NCBI RefSeq assembly: GCF_900176375.1
Contig: NZ_FWYF01000002.1
Location: 532,161 to 596,160, forward strand
Reading direction: 5' to 3'
From: Reichenbachiella faecimaris
Lineage (GTDB): Bacteria; Bacteroidota; Bacteroidia; Cytophagales; Cyclobacteriaceae
Length of the DNA: 64,000 bases
The notes under the pieces are model-generated. The model searched no databases. It saw nothing but the letters and a program-made list of their open reading frames with translations, and was not told the origin of the DNA. Shown here in pieces: positions 23,395 through 32,251 of this stretch. Every line of letters starts with the position of its first letter. Position 1 is the first letter of the stretch. The position numbers and the translations under genes are program-made.

Positions 23395-25518
23395 ATGCAA
23401 AGTTTTAGATCAGAACTTGAAAATCTAGAAAATCCAGTTGTCCAAAAAGACATCATTGCCCTGGCAGACAAAATTCAAATTTTCCGAGAAGGGAAAATTG
23501 ATCCGGACAAATTCAGAAGCTTGAGGCTAGCCCGTGGAGTTTACGGTCAGCGTCAGCCAGGCAACCAGATGGTTCGTATCAAAATACCATTTGGCAAGAT
23601 GAGTGTAAAGCAGTTGAAAAGAATTGCAGATATCTCTAACGAATTCGGCGGTGGAAACCTACACGCCACTACTCGTCAAGACATTCAAGTACACTACGTA
23701 AGTCTGGATCGCACACCAGAGCTTTGGGCCAAGCTTGAGCAAGACGATATCACGCTGCGCGAAGCCTGTGGAAATACACTTAGAAATGTAACTGCCTCTC
23801 CTGTCGCTGGTATTGATAAAGATGAGCCATTTGATGTCTCTCCTTATGCGCACGCTTTATTCAAGTACTTCTTGAGAAATCCTGTTTGTCAGGAAATGGG
23901 ACGTAAGTTTAAAATTTCATTTTCATCAAGTGAAAAAGATACTGGGATTTCATTCATTCATGACATTGGGTTTATCCCTAAAGTGAAAACTGAAGGTGGC
24001 AAAGAAGTTCGTGGGTTTAAGGTCATGATTGGTGGTGGTCTAGGTGCACAGCCCGTGCCTGCTCAGAAAGCATACGACTTCCTGCCAGAAGATCAAATGA
24101 TTCCATTTGCTGAAGCTCTTTTACGAGTTTTCGATCGCTATGGCGAAAGAAAAAGAAGAATGAAAGCTCGTTTCAAATTCTTGATTACTGAAATCGGAAT
24201 TGACGAAGTGATGAGACTAGTGGAAGAAGAACGAAAGGCTTTGAGCACACAGTCTTATGTAGTTAAAAATCTTTTGGGTCAACCCAGATTGCCAGAGCAA
24301 TTAGTCTTTTCTGACAAAGCCATTAACGATCAGGAAAAATATGAGGCTTGGAGAAATACCAACGTTTGGGAACAGAAACAAGAGGGTTTTTATGCAGTCT
24401 CTATCAAATTACCAAATGGTGACATGAATTGGGAAAAAGCACATGCCTTTGGTGATGTGGTTTTGAAATATGCTGCAGATGACATTCGTGTAACTGTGAA
24501 TCAAGGGTATATCCTTCGATTCGTGAAAGAAGAAAGTTTGAAGTCGCTTTATGCTGAACTTGAAGCTTTGAACCTTGCTGATCCGGGCTTCAACAGCACA
24601 GCAGATATCATCGCTTGTGCGGGTACTGACACTTGTAACTTAGGTATCTCGAACAGTACCAGAGTGGCTTTGGAATTGGAAAATGTAATCGAACAGGAAT
24701 ACCCTGAGCTGATCAAAAACAATAACCTCCACATCAAAATCAGTGGATGTCCTAACTCTTGTGGTCAGCACGCCATTGCGTCCATTGGGTTTCATGGTTC
24801 GTCCTTGAGAAACAAAGTCAACAAAAAAACTGTCCCGGCCGTGCAAGTTTTGCTTGGAGGGGGATTGGGTAGTAATGGCGACGGTTTTATTGCCGAAAAG
24901 GTAATCAAAGTACCAAGTAAACGCACCCCAGACGTCCTTCGTGTTTTGTTCAATGACTATGAAGAAAACGCCAATGAAGGTGAGTACTACTATGACTACT
25001 TCAGAAGACAGGGCAAAGATTATTTCTATCAGCTGTTGAAATTCTTGGCCGACCTGGAAACGCTTAAACCAACAGATTATATTGACTGGGGCAAAGAAGA
25101 GCAGTTTGAAGTAGAGACTGAGGTTGGAGAATGTGCGGGTGTAATCATAGACTTGTTCTCTACCTTGATGCACGATGCGGAAGAAAAATTTGTCTGGGCG
25201 CAGGAAGCTTTTGAAGGAGGAAATATCGCCGATTCCATTTATCATACGTATAATGTATTTATCAATGCAGCAAAAGCTTTGTTGATTGACAAGGGCATTA
25301 CAGTGAATAATCAGGTAAGTGTGATGAACGCCTTTGAGGAAGAGTTTGGTCAGGATTTCAAGAGCCTGACTGGAGGAACATTCAAAGATTTTGTTTTAAA
25401 AATCAATCAAAACGAACCTTCTGAAGCTTTTGCTATCTCTTATAGAGAAGATGCGGCTAAGTTTTTGGAAAGAATAAAAGAAGTACAGAAAGACTTGTTG
25501 GTGGAAGAACCAGCATAA
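23395..25518 (+). CDS. Siroheme-dependent sulfite (or nitrite) reductase with C-terminal HEPN-like domain
   Basis: 707-residue ferredoxin-type reductase catalysing six-electron reduction of sulfite to sulfide (or nitrite to ammonia). It has the repeated ferredoxin-like half domains of the NirA/Sir family; the [4Fe-4S]-siroheme ligands are Cys408, Cys414 (CAGTDTC) and Cys452, Cys456 (SGCPNSCG). Residues about 570-707 form an extra helical region (MHDAEEKFVWAQEAF, YHTYNVFINAAKALLID) that resembles a HEPN fold and is absent from plain Sir proteins. It is followed by siroheme-synthesis genes and preceded by a Cys-codon attenuator, which favours sulfite over nitrite as substrate. No sulfate activation genes are in the window. 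Confidence 0.85.
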   Translation: MQSFRSELENLENPVVQKDIIALADKIQIFREGKIDPDKFRSLRLARGVYGQRQPGNQMVRIKIPFGKMSVKQLKRIADISNEFGGGNLHATTRQDIQVHYVSLDRTPELWAKLEQDDITLREACGNTLRNVTASPVAGIDKDEPFDVSPYAHALFKYFLRNPVCQEMGRKFKISFSSSEKDTGISFIHDIGFIPKVKTEGGKEVRGFKVMIGGGLGAQPVPAQKAYDFLPEDQMIPFAEALLRVFDRYGERKRRMKARFKFLITEIGIDEVMRLVEEERKALSTQSYVVKNLLGQPRLPEQLVFSDKAINDQEKYEAWRNTNVWEQKQEGFYAVSIKLPNGDMNWEKAHAFGDVVLKYAADDIRVTVNQGYILRFVKEESLKSLYAELEALNLADPGFNSTADIIACAGTDTCNLGISNSTRVALELENVIEQEYPELIKNNNLHIKISGCPNSCGQHAIASIGFHGSSLRNKVNKKTVPAVQVLLGGGLGSNGDGFIAEKVIKVPSKRTPDVLRVLFNDYEENANEGEYYYDYFRRQGKDYFYQLLKFLADLETLKPTDYIDWGKEEQFEVETEVGECAGVIIDLFSTLMHDAEEKFVWAQEAFEGGNIADSIYHTYNVFINAAKALLIDKGITVNNQVSVMNAFEEEFGQDFKSLTGGTFKDFVLKINQNEPSEAFAISYREDAAKFLERIKEVQKDLLVEEPA

Positions 25519-25520
25519 CT

Positions 25521-25571
25521 AGAATCAAGATATAAGAGCCAAGAGTCAAGATTTTTTTGGTTCTTGATTCT
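25521..25571. repeat. Heptad-repeat hairpin between sulfite reductase and SUMT genes
   Basis: AGAATCAAGA (25521-25530) is exactly complementary to TCTTGATTCT (25562-25571). Between them are related decamers AGAGCCAAGA (25535-25544) and AGAGTCAAGA (25542-25551) at 7-base spacing, then a run of seven T. It could pause or partly terminate transcription inside the operon, or be a slippage-born intergenic repeat. Confidence 0.55.
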
Positions 25572-25592
25572 CAAAATCTAAAAAGTAATAAA

Positions 25593-26363
25593 ATGAAAAA
25601 TCTAAAAGCTCCTAAATTAACCTTGGTGGGTGCAGGTCCGGGCGATCCGGATTTGATCACCCTTAAAGGCATCAAAGCTTTGAAAGTTGCCGACGTCGTG
25701 TTGTACGACGCATTGGCTAATGAGGAGCTTTTAGATTTTTGTTCTCATGGCACGAAGAAAATTTTTGTGGGTAAACGAGCTGGATTACACCATTATCAGC
25801 AGCATGTCATCAATCAGATGATTGTAGATCATGCGATGCAATATGGGCATGTGGTGAGACTCAAAGGTGGCGACCCCTATGTGTTTGGTAGGGGACATGA
25901 AGAGCTAGAATATGCCGAAAAGCATGGATTGTTAGTTGACTTAGTACCTGGTGTGACCAGTGCCATTTCTGTCCCAGCATTAAACCAAATTCCTTTGACT
26001 CGTAGAGGTATCAACGAAAGTTTTTGGGTGTTGACTGGCACCACAAAAAGTGGCCAACTATCCTCAGACATACAGCACGCAGCTAAATCATCTGCTACTA
26101 GCGTGATTCTCATGGGGGTGAAAAAACTGCCTGAAATCTTGGCCATTTATTCCAAAAGCGGAAAGACAGAAACGCCTGCGGCTATCATCCAGAATGGTTC
26201 TAGACCAGAAGAAAAAATCGTGATTGGAAATGTAAGCAACCTAGAAGAATTGGCATTAAAAAATAATATCGGCTCTCCTGCTATTATAGTCATTGGAGAA
26301 ACTGTAGCTTTAGGTAAGGAAAAACTAAACAGCACCCTGGATAAAATCGTTTTATCCAAATAA
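25593..26363 (+). CDS. cobA: Uroporphyrinogen-III C-methyltransferase (SUMT)
   Basis: SAM-dependent methylation of uroporphyrinogen III at C2 and C7 to precorrin-2, the entry to siroheme. 256 residues from the ATG at 25593. Signature motifs: LVGAGPGDPDLITLKG (about 10-25), VVRLKGGDPYVFGRGHEEL (about 88-106) and PGVTSAISVPA. It is a stand-alone SUMT rather than a CysG fusion; the other siroheme steps are supplied by the next gene. Its place between sulfite reductase and the Met8-like gene shows it makes siroheme for that reductase, not cobalamin. Confidence 0.93.
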   Translation: MKNLKAPKLTLVGAGPGDPDLITLKGIKALKVADVVLYDALANEELLDFCSHGTKKIFVGKRAGLHHYQQHVINQMIVDHAMQYGHVVRLKGGDPYVFGRGHEELEYAEKHGLLVDLVPGVTSAISVPALNQIPLTRRGINESFWVLTGTTKSGQLSSDIQHAAKSSATSVILMGVKKLPEILAIYSKSGKTETPAAIIQNGSRPEEKIVIGNVSNLEELALKNNIGSPAIIVIGETVALGKEKLNSTLDKIVLSK

Positions 26364-26375
26364 ACTCCCAAAACC

Positions 26376-26966
26376 ATGAAATCGCTCAAAAACGGTAATA
26401 ATCTTTTTCCAGTGTTTTTTAAACTTGAGCAACTCCATTTACTTATTGTAGGTGGTGGCAACGTGGGATTGGAAAAATTGACCTCCGTGCTGACCAACAG
26501 CCCTTCTACCAGCATTCGGCTGGTTGCGAAAGAAATCAGTGACGAAGTTCGAGACTTTGTCAAAGATCATCCCAACGTGAAACTGATTGAAAGAGAATTC
26601 AGGCCTTATGATCTGGAGGATATCGAATTGGTCATAGTGGGAATAGACGATACACGAACAAGTGAATTGATCAGAGACATGGCCAAAGTGCGTGGTTTAT
26701 TAGTGAATGTAGCAGACAAACCAGAGCTATGTGACTTCTACTTAGGTTCAGTAGTGAAAAAAGGTGATCTAAAAATCGCCATCTCTACCAATGGCAAATC
26801 GCCTACTGTAGCCAAGCGCATCAAAGAATACCTCAACGAATCCATTCCAGAATCCATCGACGAAGTGTTGCAAAACATGAACAAAATTCGAGAAAAACTC
26901 CACGGCAATTTTGATTTCAAAGTGCGCACGCTGAATAGTATTACCAAAGATTGGTTGAAGAAGTAA
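26376..26966 (+). CDS. Precorrin-2 dehydrogenase/sirohydrochlorin ferrochelatase (Met8/CysG-B type)
   Basis: 196-residue enzyme that oxidises precorrin-2 with NAD+ and inserts Fe2+ to give siroheme. The N-terminal Rossmann motif is LLIVGGGNVGLEKL (about 24-37), followed by NVADKPELCDFYLGSVVKKGDLKIAISTNGKSP, the characteristic CysG-B/Met8 region with the conserved Asp and Cys, and a helical dimerisation tail. It is the third gene of the operon (12 bases after cobA) and completes siroheme synthesis for the sulfite reductase. Confidence 0.9.
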   Translation: MKSLKNGNNLFPVFFKLEQLHLLIVGGGNVGLEKLTSVLTNSPSTSIRLVAKEISDEVRDFVKDHPNVKLIEREFRPYDLEDIELVIVGIDDTRTSELIRDMAKVRGLLVNVADKPELCDFYLGSVVKKGDLKIAISTNGKSPTVAKRIKEYLNESIPESIDEVLQNMNKIREKLHGNFDFKVRTLNSITKDWLKK

Positions 26967-27008
26967 CTCAGCTCACCTAAGCGATTGGTTCAAGTAACTT
27001 CCCCATTT

Positions 27009-28895
27009 TTATTTTCTACGCTTCAACAAAAGATCACCATCCAAAGAAGTGGCTTTTAGGGTATCATTGATATCCTCAAGTTGTAAATGGTTGATAATGA
27101 ATTTTAGTTTAAATTCATTAGACGACGCTTCCAAAGTCATATTCGAAGGATCAAGGTTCGTCTCAGAAACTTTTCCATGGGTTTGTATTAACTCACCTAT
27201 TTTCTCAGTAAACGCAAAGTCAATAGTATCATTCTGGCCTATAAAAAAGAGACCTAGGGAATTACCACTGTTTAGCAAAATCTGGCATGAAGATTCGTCA
27301 ATGGTTATTGCACGTATAGCTTCTTTACCCTGATAATTGTACAAATTAACCCGTGTCAGGTAGTCAAACTCATCCAAAGCCATTACATCTGTGGTTTCAA
27401 TCGAATAGCCAAAATAAGCATCAGAACTGTTGATATATTTATAACTGTAGCTTAGCCCCATCGATCGCATATAAATTTCAGCTTCGTTTCTATATTTGTT
27501 GGAGTCCAGAGAGAGCACGATGAGCGAATCCAAATTTTGCTGATAAATGGGTCGGATACTGGCTAATCCATGATAATCGTCGAGATAGTTTACAATAGAA
27601 TAGACTTCATTGTGCAGAGAGTCTGACAGCACGCCTTTATTCGTGCCCTCTTTTTTTGAATAGAACCAATTAGGCAAACTGTCTGCTTCCCAAACCACTT
27701 CGTTGACGACCTTTCCGTCTTTCAATAAATGGTTGTCATTCAAAATCGTAACGAGTCTTTTCGCTTGACTTTTTTCGCTAATGATAAACATGCCCCAAGG
27801 CCCAAAAGACATTAAGCCTAGTGTGACGGCAAGAGACATAGGAATGAACTTGATGTTTGTTCTGCCAACGGTGAAATAAGTCGCAACTATGGCTAACCAA
27901 ATACCAAGCAGCACAATCACGTATCTATTGATCGTAATTCCATAATCTGAGATTCGCATGGCAATGGCGAAAAAGAGTAGCGCTATCAGTGGAAACAATA
28001 GCAAATAAAACGCACTTGTAGACTTCTTTATCCAGCCATTTTCCTTCAGTTCTCCATACGGGTAGAATAAAAGTACTGTGAGAATACCCAATACGGAAAC
28101 ACATGAAATCAAGTAAGAAACTATGCCCTTGGGCCAATCCCAAAAGATGGTAATTTTAGACCCATAGGCGTATAAAATAATCAGATAAAGAACCAAAAGA
28201 GGAAGTAAAACATACTGCGCAAATACTTTGAGCCCATTGGGATACTCTCGCTCATTATCCAATACTTCCAAGTCAGACGGAATTCCAGACAAGAAAAACC
28301 AAGTATTAAAAAGACCAATAATTACAATGAACAATTCAAAATATAGCTCATCATGAATCTCAATATCAAACAAGAGCTTTAACGCTGTAAGGGCTAGAAC
28401 TAAACCTACATATAAGAATCCTGAATATAATATGGATGTCAATATCCGAATGAACAAGGTCTTGTTAAAGTTCCAAAAGCCATTCAGTTTTTTGCCATTG
28501 ACATAGGGACTAAATGATACCAGGAGGTGAACTATGATGTTGAATATCCCATACCTGATGTATGGAATGGAGGTATTGTGGGTATGTTCGGCATTAGGCA
28601 ATGACAAATAGATTCCCAGTAGTATGAAACCCGCCACAATATGTGCACCTATCTTAAAAGACGAATCAATCCCTTTTTTAGAGCTGATGATCGAAACACA
28701 GAAAAACAAAGGAATACCCAGTGCAAATGTGATCAAGCCATTGATGAATGGGAAGTAATTGGATATTTCATCCTCATATTCAACCAGATATATAGAAAGA
28801 CAAACAGCACACAGTGCACTCAATAGGGTTATTGGGAATCTCAATAAGGATCCTTTAGCTGAACGGAACAGGTAATTGATTGAAGCTAGATTCAT
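27009..28895 (-). CDS. DUF4153 multi-pass membrane protein
   Basis: 628 residues. Residues 1-390 are a string of about 10-12 hydrophobic helices with the DUF4153 pattern (FWNFNKTLFIRILTSILYSGFLYVGL, NGLKVFAQYVLLPLLVLYLIIL). The remaining roughly 230 residues are a soluble, probably extracytoplasmic domain. The family has no known function and is widespread in Bacteroidota and Firmicutes. It converges on the siroheme operon with a 42-base gap that holds no clear terminator. Confidence 0.85.
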   Translation of the reverse strand: MNLASINYLFRSAKGSLLRFPITLLSALCAVCLSIYLVEYEDEISNYFPFINGLITFALGIPLFFCVSIISSKKGIDSSFKIGAHIVAGFILLGIYLSLPNAEHTHNTSIPYIRYGIFNIIVHLLVSFSPYVNGKKLNGFWNFNKTLFIRILTSILYSGFLYVGLVLALTALKLLFDIEIHDELYFELFIVIIGLFNTWFFLSGIPSDLEVLDNEREYPNGLKVFAQYVLLPLLVLYLIILYAYGSKITIFWDWPKGIVSYLISCVSVLGILTVLLFYPYGELKENGWIKKSTSAFYLLLFPLIALLFFAIAMRISDYGITINRYVIVLLGIWLAIVATYFTVGRTNIKFIPMSLAVTLGLMSFGPWGMFIISEKSQAKRLVTILNDNHLLKDGKVVNEVVWEADSLPNWFYSKKEGTNKGVLSDSLHNEVYSIVNYLDDYHGLASIRPIYQQNLDSLIVLSLDSNKYRNEAEIYMRSMGLSYSYKYINSSDAYFGYSIETTDVMALDEFDYLTRVNLYNYQGKEAIRAITIDESSCQILLNSGNSLGLFFIGQNDTIDFAFTEKIGELIQTHGKVSETNLDPSNMTLEASSNEFKLKFIINHLQLEDINDTLKATSLDGDLLLKRRK

Positions 28896-29040
28896 AGACG
28901 AACATTTTTGAGCAAATCAAAAATGAAAAGATACATCTATCTCCGAACATTATAAATACATTTTGGCTTATCCGTGAAATCATCTATTTTTCTTAGTTTT
29001 AACTTATATCCAACTGGCCGCCGTACTCGATTTTAAACAA

Positions 29041-30633
29041 ATGAAAATTGTCACCTCAATCATCTTTACGGTCTTGTGGCTTTCAAATACTCAAGCTCAA
29101 CCAGTACAAGAGCGTATATCAGCCTTGGCAGATACTGTTCCTGACCTTAGATCACAGGTGGATCAACTGTTTTTGCTGTCGGATGAGTACGGTCACTCTC
29201 AGCCTGAAAATAGAAAGTACATTGGTGAAAAATTGTTAGAAATAGGCCAGCAATTGAATGACAACTTCATCCAGGGACGAGGTCACGAGGTCATAGGATC
29301 AGCCATGGCTTTCTCGGATTTCCCTGTGGCCATCCAGAATTTACTTCAGGCCGTTTCCATTTTTGAAGAGCTCAAAAATGATGAGTGGTTGGCCAAAGTC
29401 TACTCTGATCTTTCCGTAGTTTACCAAAGCATGAACGAAAAAGAGAATGCCATCACCTCAATAAATAAAGCCGCGGATTATGCTTACCAAGCGGGTGATT
29501 CCAGCTTTATTTCTACCGTCTATACCAACAAATCTTCTATTTACTATCACTTTAAGAACATTGATTCAGCACTTTACAATGGAAAAATAGCTTTGGCCTA
29601 TAAGAAGGCATTAAATCAAAAAAGAGGCACCAACCTGATACTGCTAAATCTGGGCCTGATCATGACAGAGTATGATTCTTTGTTGGATGAGGGCTTATCC
29701 CTAATACTTGAAGCCAAAGACTTGGCACTAGAGAGAGATGACGGAGTGATGCTCTCAGACGTGATCGCCAATTTGATCTATGTCTACTACCGTTATGATG
29801 ATATAAAAAGTTGCTATGCCTATATAGACTCTGCTGTATGGGCGGCTGACTCGGTAGACAATGACTACACCCTCCAGGCCGTACACAGAATGGCTCAAGA
29901 GGTCTATTCAGAGTTTGGTAAAATGGATAAAGCCTATGCTCATTTGCTCAAGGAGTATGAAATGGAAAAAGAACTCAGAGGGCTACAGGTACAGAAAAAA
30001 TTTGAAATACTCGAACTCAACTACAAAAATGAAAAGGGGCTGAGACAGATTGCTGTATTAGAAAAGGAAAAGGCACAAACGCAGACCAGATACACTGTTG
30101 CCATTATGATTGCGCTCTTTACCATTTTGGTAGCTGCATTGATTTATGTAGTAACCAAAAGAAACGCGAAGATCAGAGAAAGAGAATTGACCTTAGAACT
30201 TGAGCACAAGAAACGTGAACTGGCCTCCTACGCTATCAATTTTGTGCAAAAAAATACCTTGTTCGGCGAACTGAAAGTGCGAATGACTGAACTTCAAAAA
30301 ATAATGGGGCCAGAATCAGCCAAAGAAATTAAACAAATCAAAAGACTGATAGAAGACAATCACAGGGCAGACAAAGAATGGGAAAACTTTAAGTTGCGAT
30401 TTGAAGAAGTACATGAAGACTTTTTCAAGAACCTCACTGCTAAATTTCCCGATTTAGGCAACGCTGAAATCAAACTCTGTGCACTACTTCGACTAAATCT
30501 TAATTTGAAAGAATCTTCACACATTCTTGGTATTTCGCCTGATAGTGTGAAAACGGCCAGACATCGCCTGAGAAAAAAATTAGGCTTGAACACTGAAGAC
30601 AACCTTGTCCAGTTTTTGACAGTCCATCTTTAA
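29041..30633 (+). CDS. TPR-repeat membrane regulator with C-terminal LuxR-like HTH
   Basis: 530 residues: signal peptide (MKIVTSIIFTVLWLSNTQAQ); about six tetratricopeptide repeats in the periplasm (about 45-330); a coiled segment; a membrane helix (VAIMIALFTILVAALIYVV, about 351-369); a cytoplasmic coiled coil; and a C-terminal helix-turn-helix (LNLKESSHILGISPDSVKTARHRLRKKLGL, two halves of one motif, about 482-512). This one-piece sensor/DNA-binding layout is common in Bacteroidota, where the HTH probably acts from the membrane. The next gene, a 7TM receptor on the same strand 122 bases on, may be part of the same signalling route. Confidence 0.85.
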   Translation: MKIVTSIIFTVLWLSNTQAQPVQERISALADTVPDLRSQVDQLFLLSDEYGHSQPENRKYIGEKLLEIGQQLNDNFIQGRGHEVIGSAMAFSDFPVAIQNLLQAVSIFEELKNDEWLAKVYSDLSVVYQSMNEKENAITSINKAADYAYQAGDSSFISTVYTNKSSIYYHFKNIDSALYNGKIALAYKKALNQKRGTNLILLNLGLIMTEYDSLLDEGLSLILEAKDLALERDDGVMLSDVIANLIYVYYRYDDIKSCYAYIDSAVWAADSVDNDYTLQAVHRMAQEVYSEFGKMDKAYAHLLKEYEMEKELRGLQVQKKFEILELNYKNEKGLRQIAVLEKEKAQTQTRYTVAIMIALFTILVAALIYVVTKRNAKIRERELTLELEHKKRELASYAINFVQKNTLFGELKVRMTELQKIMGPESAKEIKQIKRLIEDNHRADKEWENFKLRFEEVHEDFFKNLTAKFPDLGNAEIKLCALLRLNLNLKESSHILGISPDSVKTARHRLRKKLGLNTEDNLVQFLTVHL

Positions 30634-30755
30634 TCTCATAGTATCCATGGTGGGATCAATTGGATTTACCTAAGAGAATCGAAACATATCCTCTACTTGC
30701 CCTCTTCTTTGTTGAAATAGCTTTATTTTAGTTTCGGACGAGATTCTACCAGCAT

Positions 30756-32249
30756 TTGAAAATTACATTATTCTTATTGTTTTTTTCTTTGACGCTGTCG
30801 TATGGTACGACTGCTTATGAGAAAAGAAGTACCTCTTTAGAGGTTAAAACGATCTATGAGTTTTCCTATTGGATAGACGAAGACGGACAAGCCAATGTAC
30901 AGCAAGCTTCAGGTGTACTGGAGAACTCATTTTTCAAAGCCAACGATTCAGATCATGTAAATTTTGCTATTACTGACTCAGTAGTCTGGCTGGCCTTCAA
31001 CATACAGCCTGAAAAAACAATCCAATACCTCAGTCCAGGAAATGAATCAACCATTTGGCAAGCGGCCTTATACACCAAAGATTCATTAGGAAAATACAGA
31101 CGCCTATCGTCATACGATCATCTCAAGGCAACATCCGAATACTTGCCGTTTAGAACGCTAGGCATCCCGTTGTCAAATACTGGCACGGGAGATTACTTGC
31201 TTAGACTTTCTGCCAGAAGACATAGAAACTATATACTGAAAACAGGTGGATTGTCAGAAATGACAAGTTATTTGATTCAAAAGGAAATCATTCCGGTTGC
31301 ATTCATAGCCTTCATGCTATGCATCTTTATTTACAACATATTTCTGTTTGTCTCGACCAAAGACCGTGTTTTCATTCCTTATTTAGTCTATGTACTTTTT
31401 ATACTGTTTGCAGTTCCATTTCATGGCGGATATGTGCTCTTCAGTACCGCATGGATGTGGCAGGGCGTGCCGTTTTATACCGTCTGGACAAGTATTGGCT
31501 ATCTGTCTGGTGGTTTATTTGCCCTGCTCTACTTAGACTTAGGGCGTACTGCACCACGATTTGCTAAAATTATCATCTTTTTGATGTTGATTCTGGTAAT
31601 AGTTGTGCCCGTTTTGGATGCATCACTCATGGTACCCATTGGTACTATGGCTAAGATTGTTTCCATTGCTTCATTACTTTTCAATTTGAATCTCTGGGGT
31701 GCGTCAGTTTATGTCTGGATCAAAGGTCTGGCTAATGCCCAGTTTTATGCCACTGGTTGGTTATTTGCCATTTCCAGTATGGTGCTTTTTATTCTGTCCA
31801 CCAATGGCGTGATCCCCTACAATAGTTTTGTTGAGCAGTCCTTTTATTATGGTTTTGCGATTGAAGCTGTACTGTTTGCCTTTGCACTGGGTGATCGCAT
31901 GAACGTGCTGAAAAAAGAAAAACGAGCCCTAGAAGTCGAGCATGTCAATTATATCACTGAGCAAAATCGACTGTTAGCCAAACAGTCATTTATGAACTCT
32001 CACTTATTGAGAGCCCCATTGTCGAGAATTATGGGGCTTACGAATTTGCTCAAATACACTAACTCCAGGGAAGAGAACGATCATTTTGTAGATCTTGTCG
32101 AACAATCTACAGTGGAAATGGATGACATTGCCAAAAAGATGTCAGCCATGCTCGAAGAGCATGGCTATTTGGATGAATATCAAGAAGATTTTGAAGAAGT
32201 AAAACAGAGTATTTATAGAGACTTAAAAAAGGGAAAGGGCAATCCATGA
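30756..32249 (+). CDS. 7TMR-DISM receptor with His-box domain but no kinase ATPase
   Basis: 497 residues beginning at a TTG codon (30756). No in-frame ATG lies near, and only this start yields the signal peptide (MKITLFLLFFSLTLSYGTTA). Residues about 35-165 form a 7TMR-DISMED2-type sensor domain, and about 180-380 hold seven helices (EIIPVAFIAFMLCIFIYNIFL onward). A coiled coil leads to a dimerisation/His-phosphotransfer-like segment NSHLLRAPLSRIMGLTNLL with His416. The protein stops about 80 residues later with no HATPase domain. This is either a kinase-dead signal relay needing a partner or a natural truncation. It follows the TPR-HTH gene. Confidence 0.82.
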   Translation: MKITLFLLFFSLTLSYGTTAYEKRSTSLEVKTIYEFSYWIDEDGQANVQQASGVLENSFFKANDSDHVNFAITDSVVWLAFNIQPEKTIQYLSPGNESTIWQAALYTKDSLGKYRRLSSYDHLKATSEYLPFRTLGIPLSNTGTGDYLLRLSARRHRNYILKTGGLSEMTSYLIQKEIIPVAFIAFMLCIFIYNIFLFVSTKDRVFIPYLVYVLFILFAVPFHGGYVLFSTAWMWQGVPFYTVWTSIGYLSGGLFALLYLDLGRTAPRFAKIIIFLMLILVIVVPVLDASLMVPIGTMAKIVSIASLLFNLNLWGASVYVWIKGLANAQFYATGWLFAISSMVLFILSTNGVIPYNSFVEQSFYYGFAIEAVLFAFALGDRMNVLKKEKRALEVEHVNYITEQNRLLAKQSFMNSHLLRAPLSRIMGLTNLLKYTNSREENDHFVDLVEQSTVEMDDIAKKMSAMLEEHGYLDEYQEDFEEVKQSIYRDLKKGKGNP

Positions 32250-32251
32250 GT

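Noticed and set aside
24640-25245. 201-codon open frame antisense to sulfite reductase
   Set aside because: It lies opposite a clearly conserved enzyme, has no domain or signal features, and is explained by codon bias of the sense strand.
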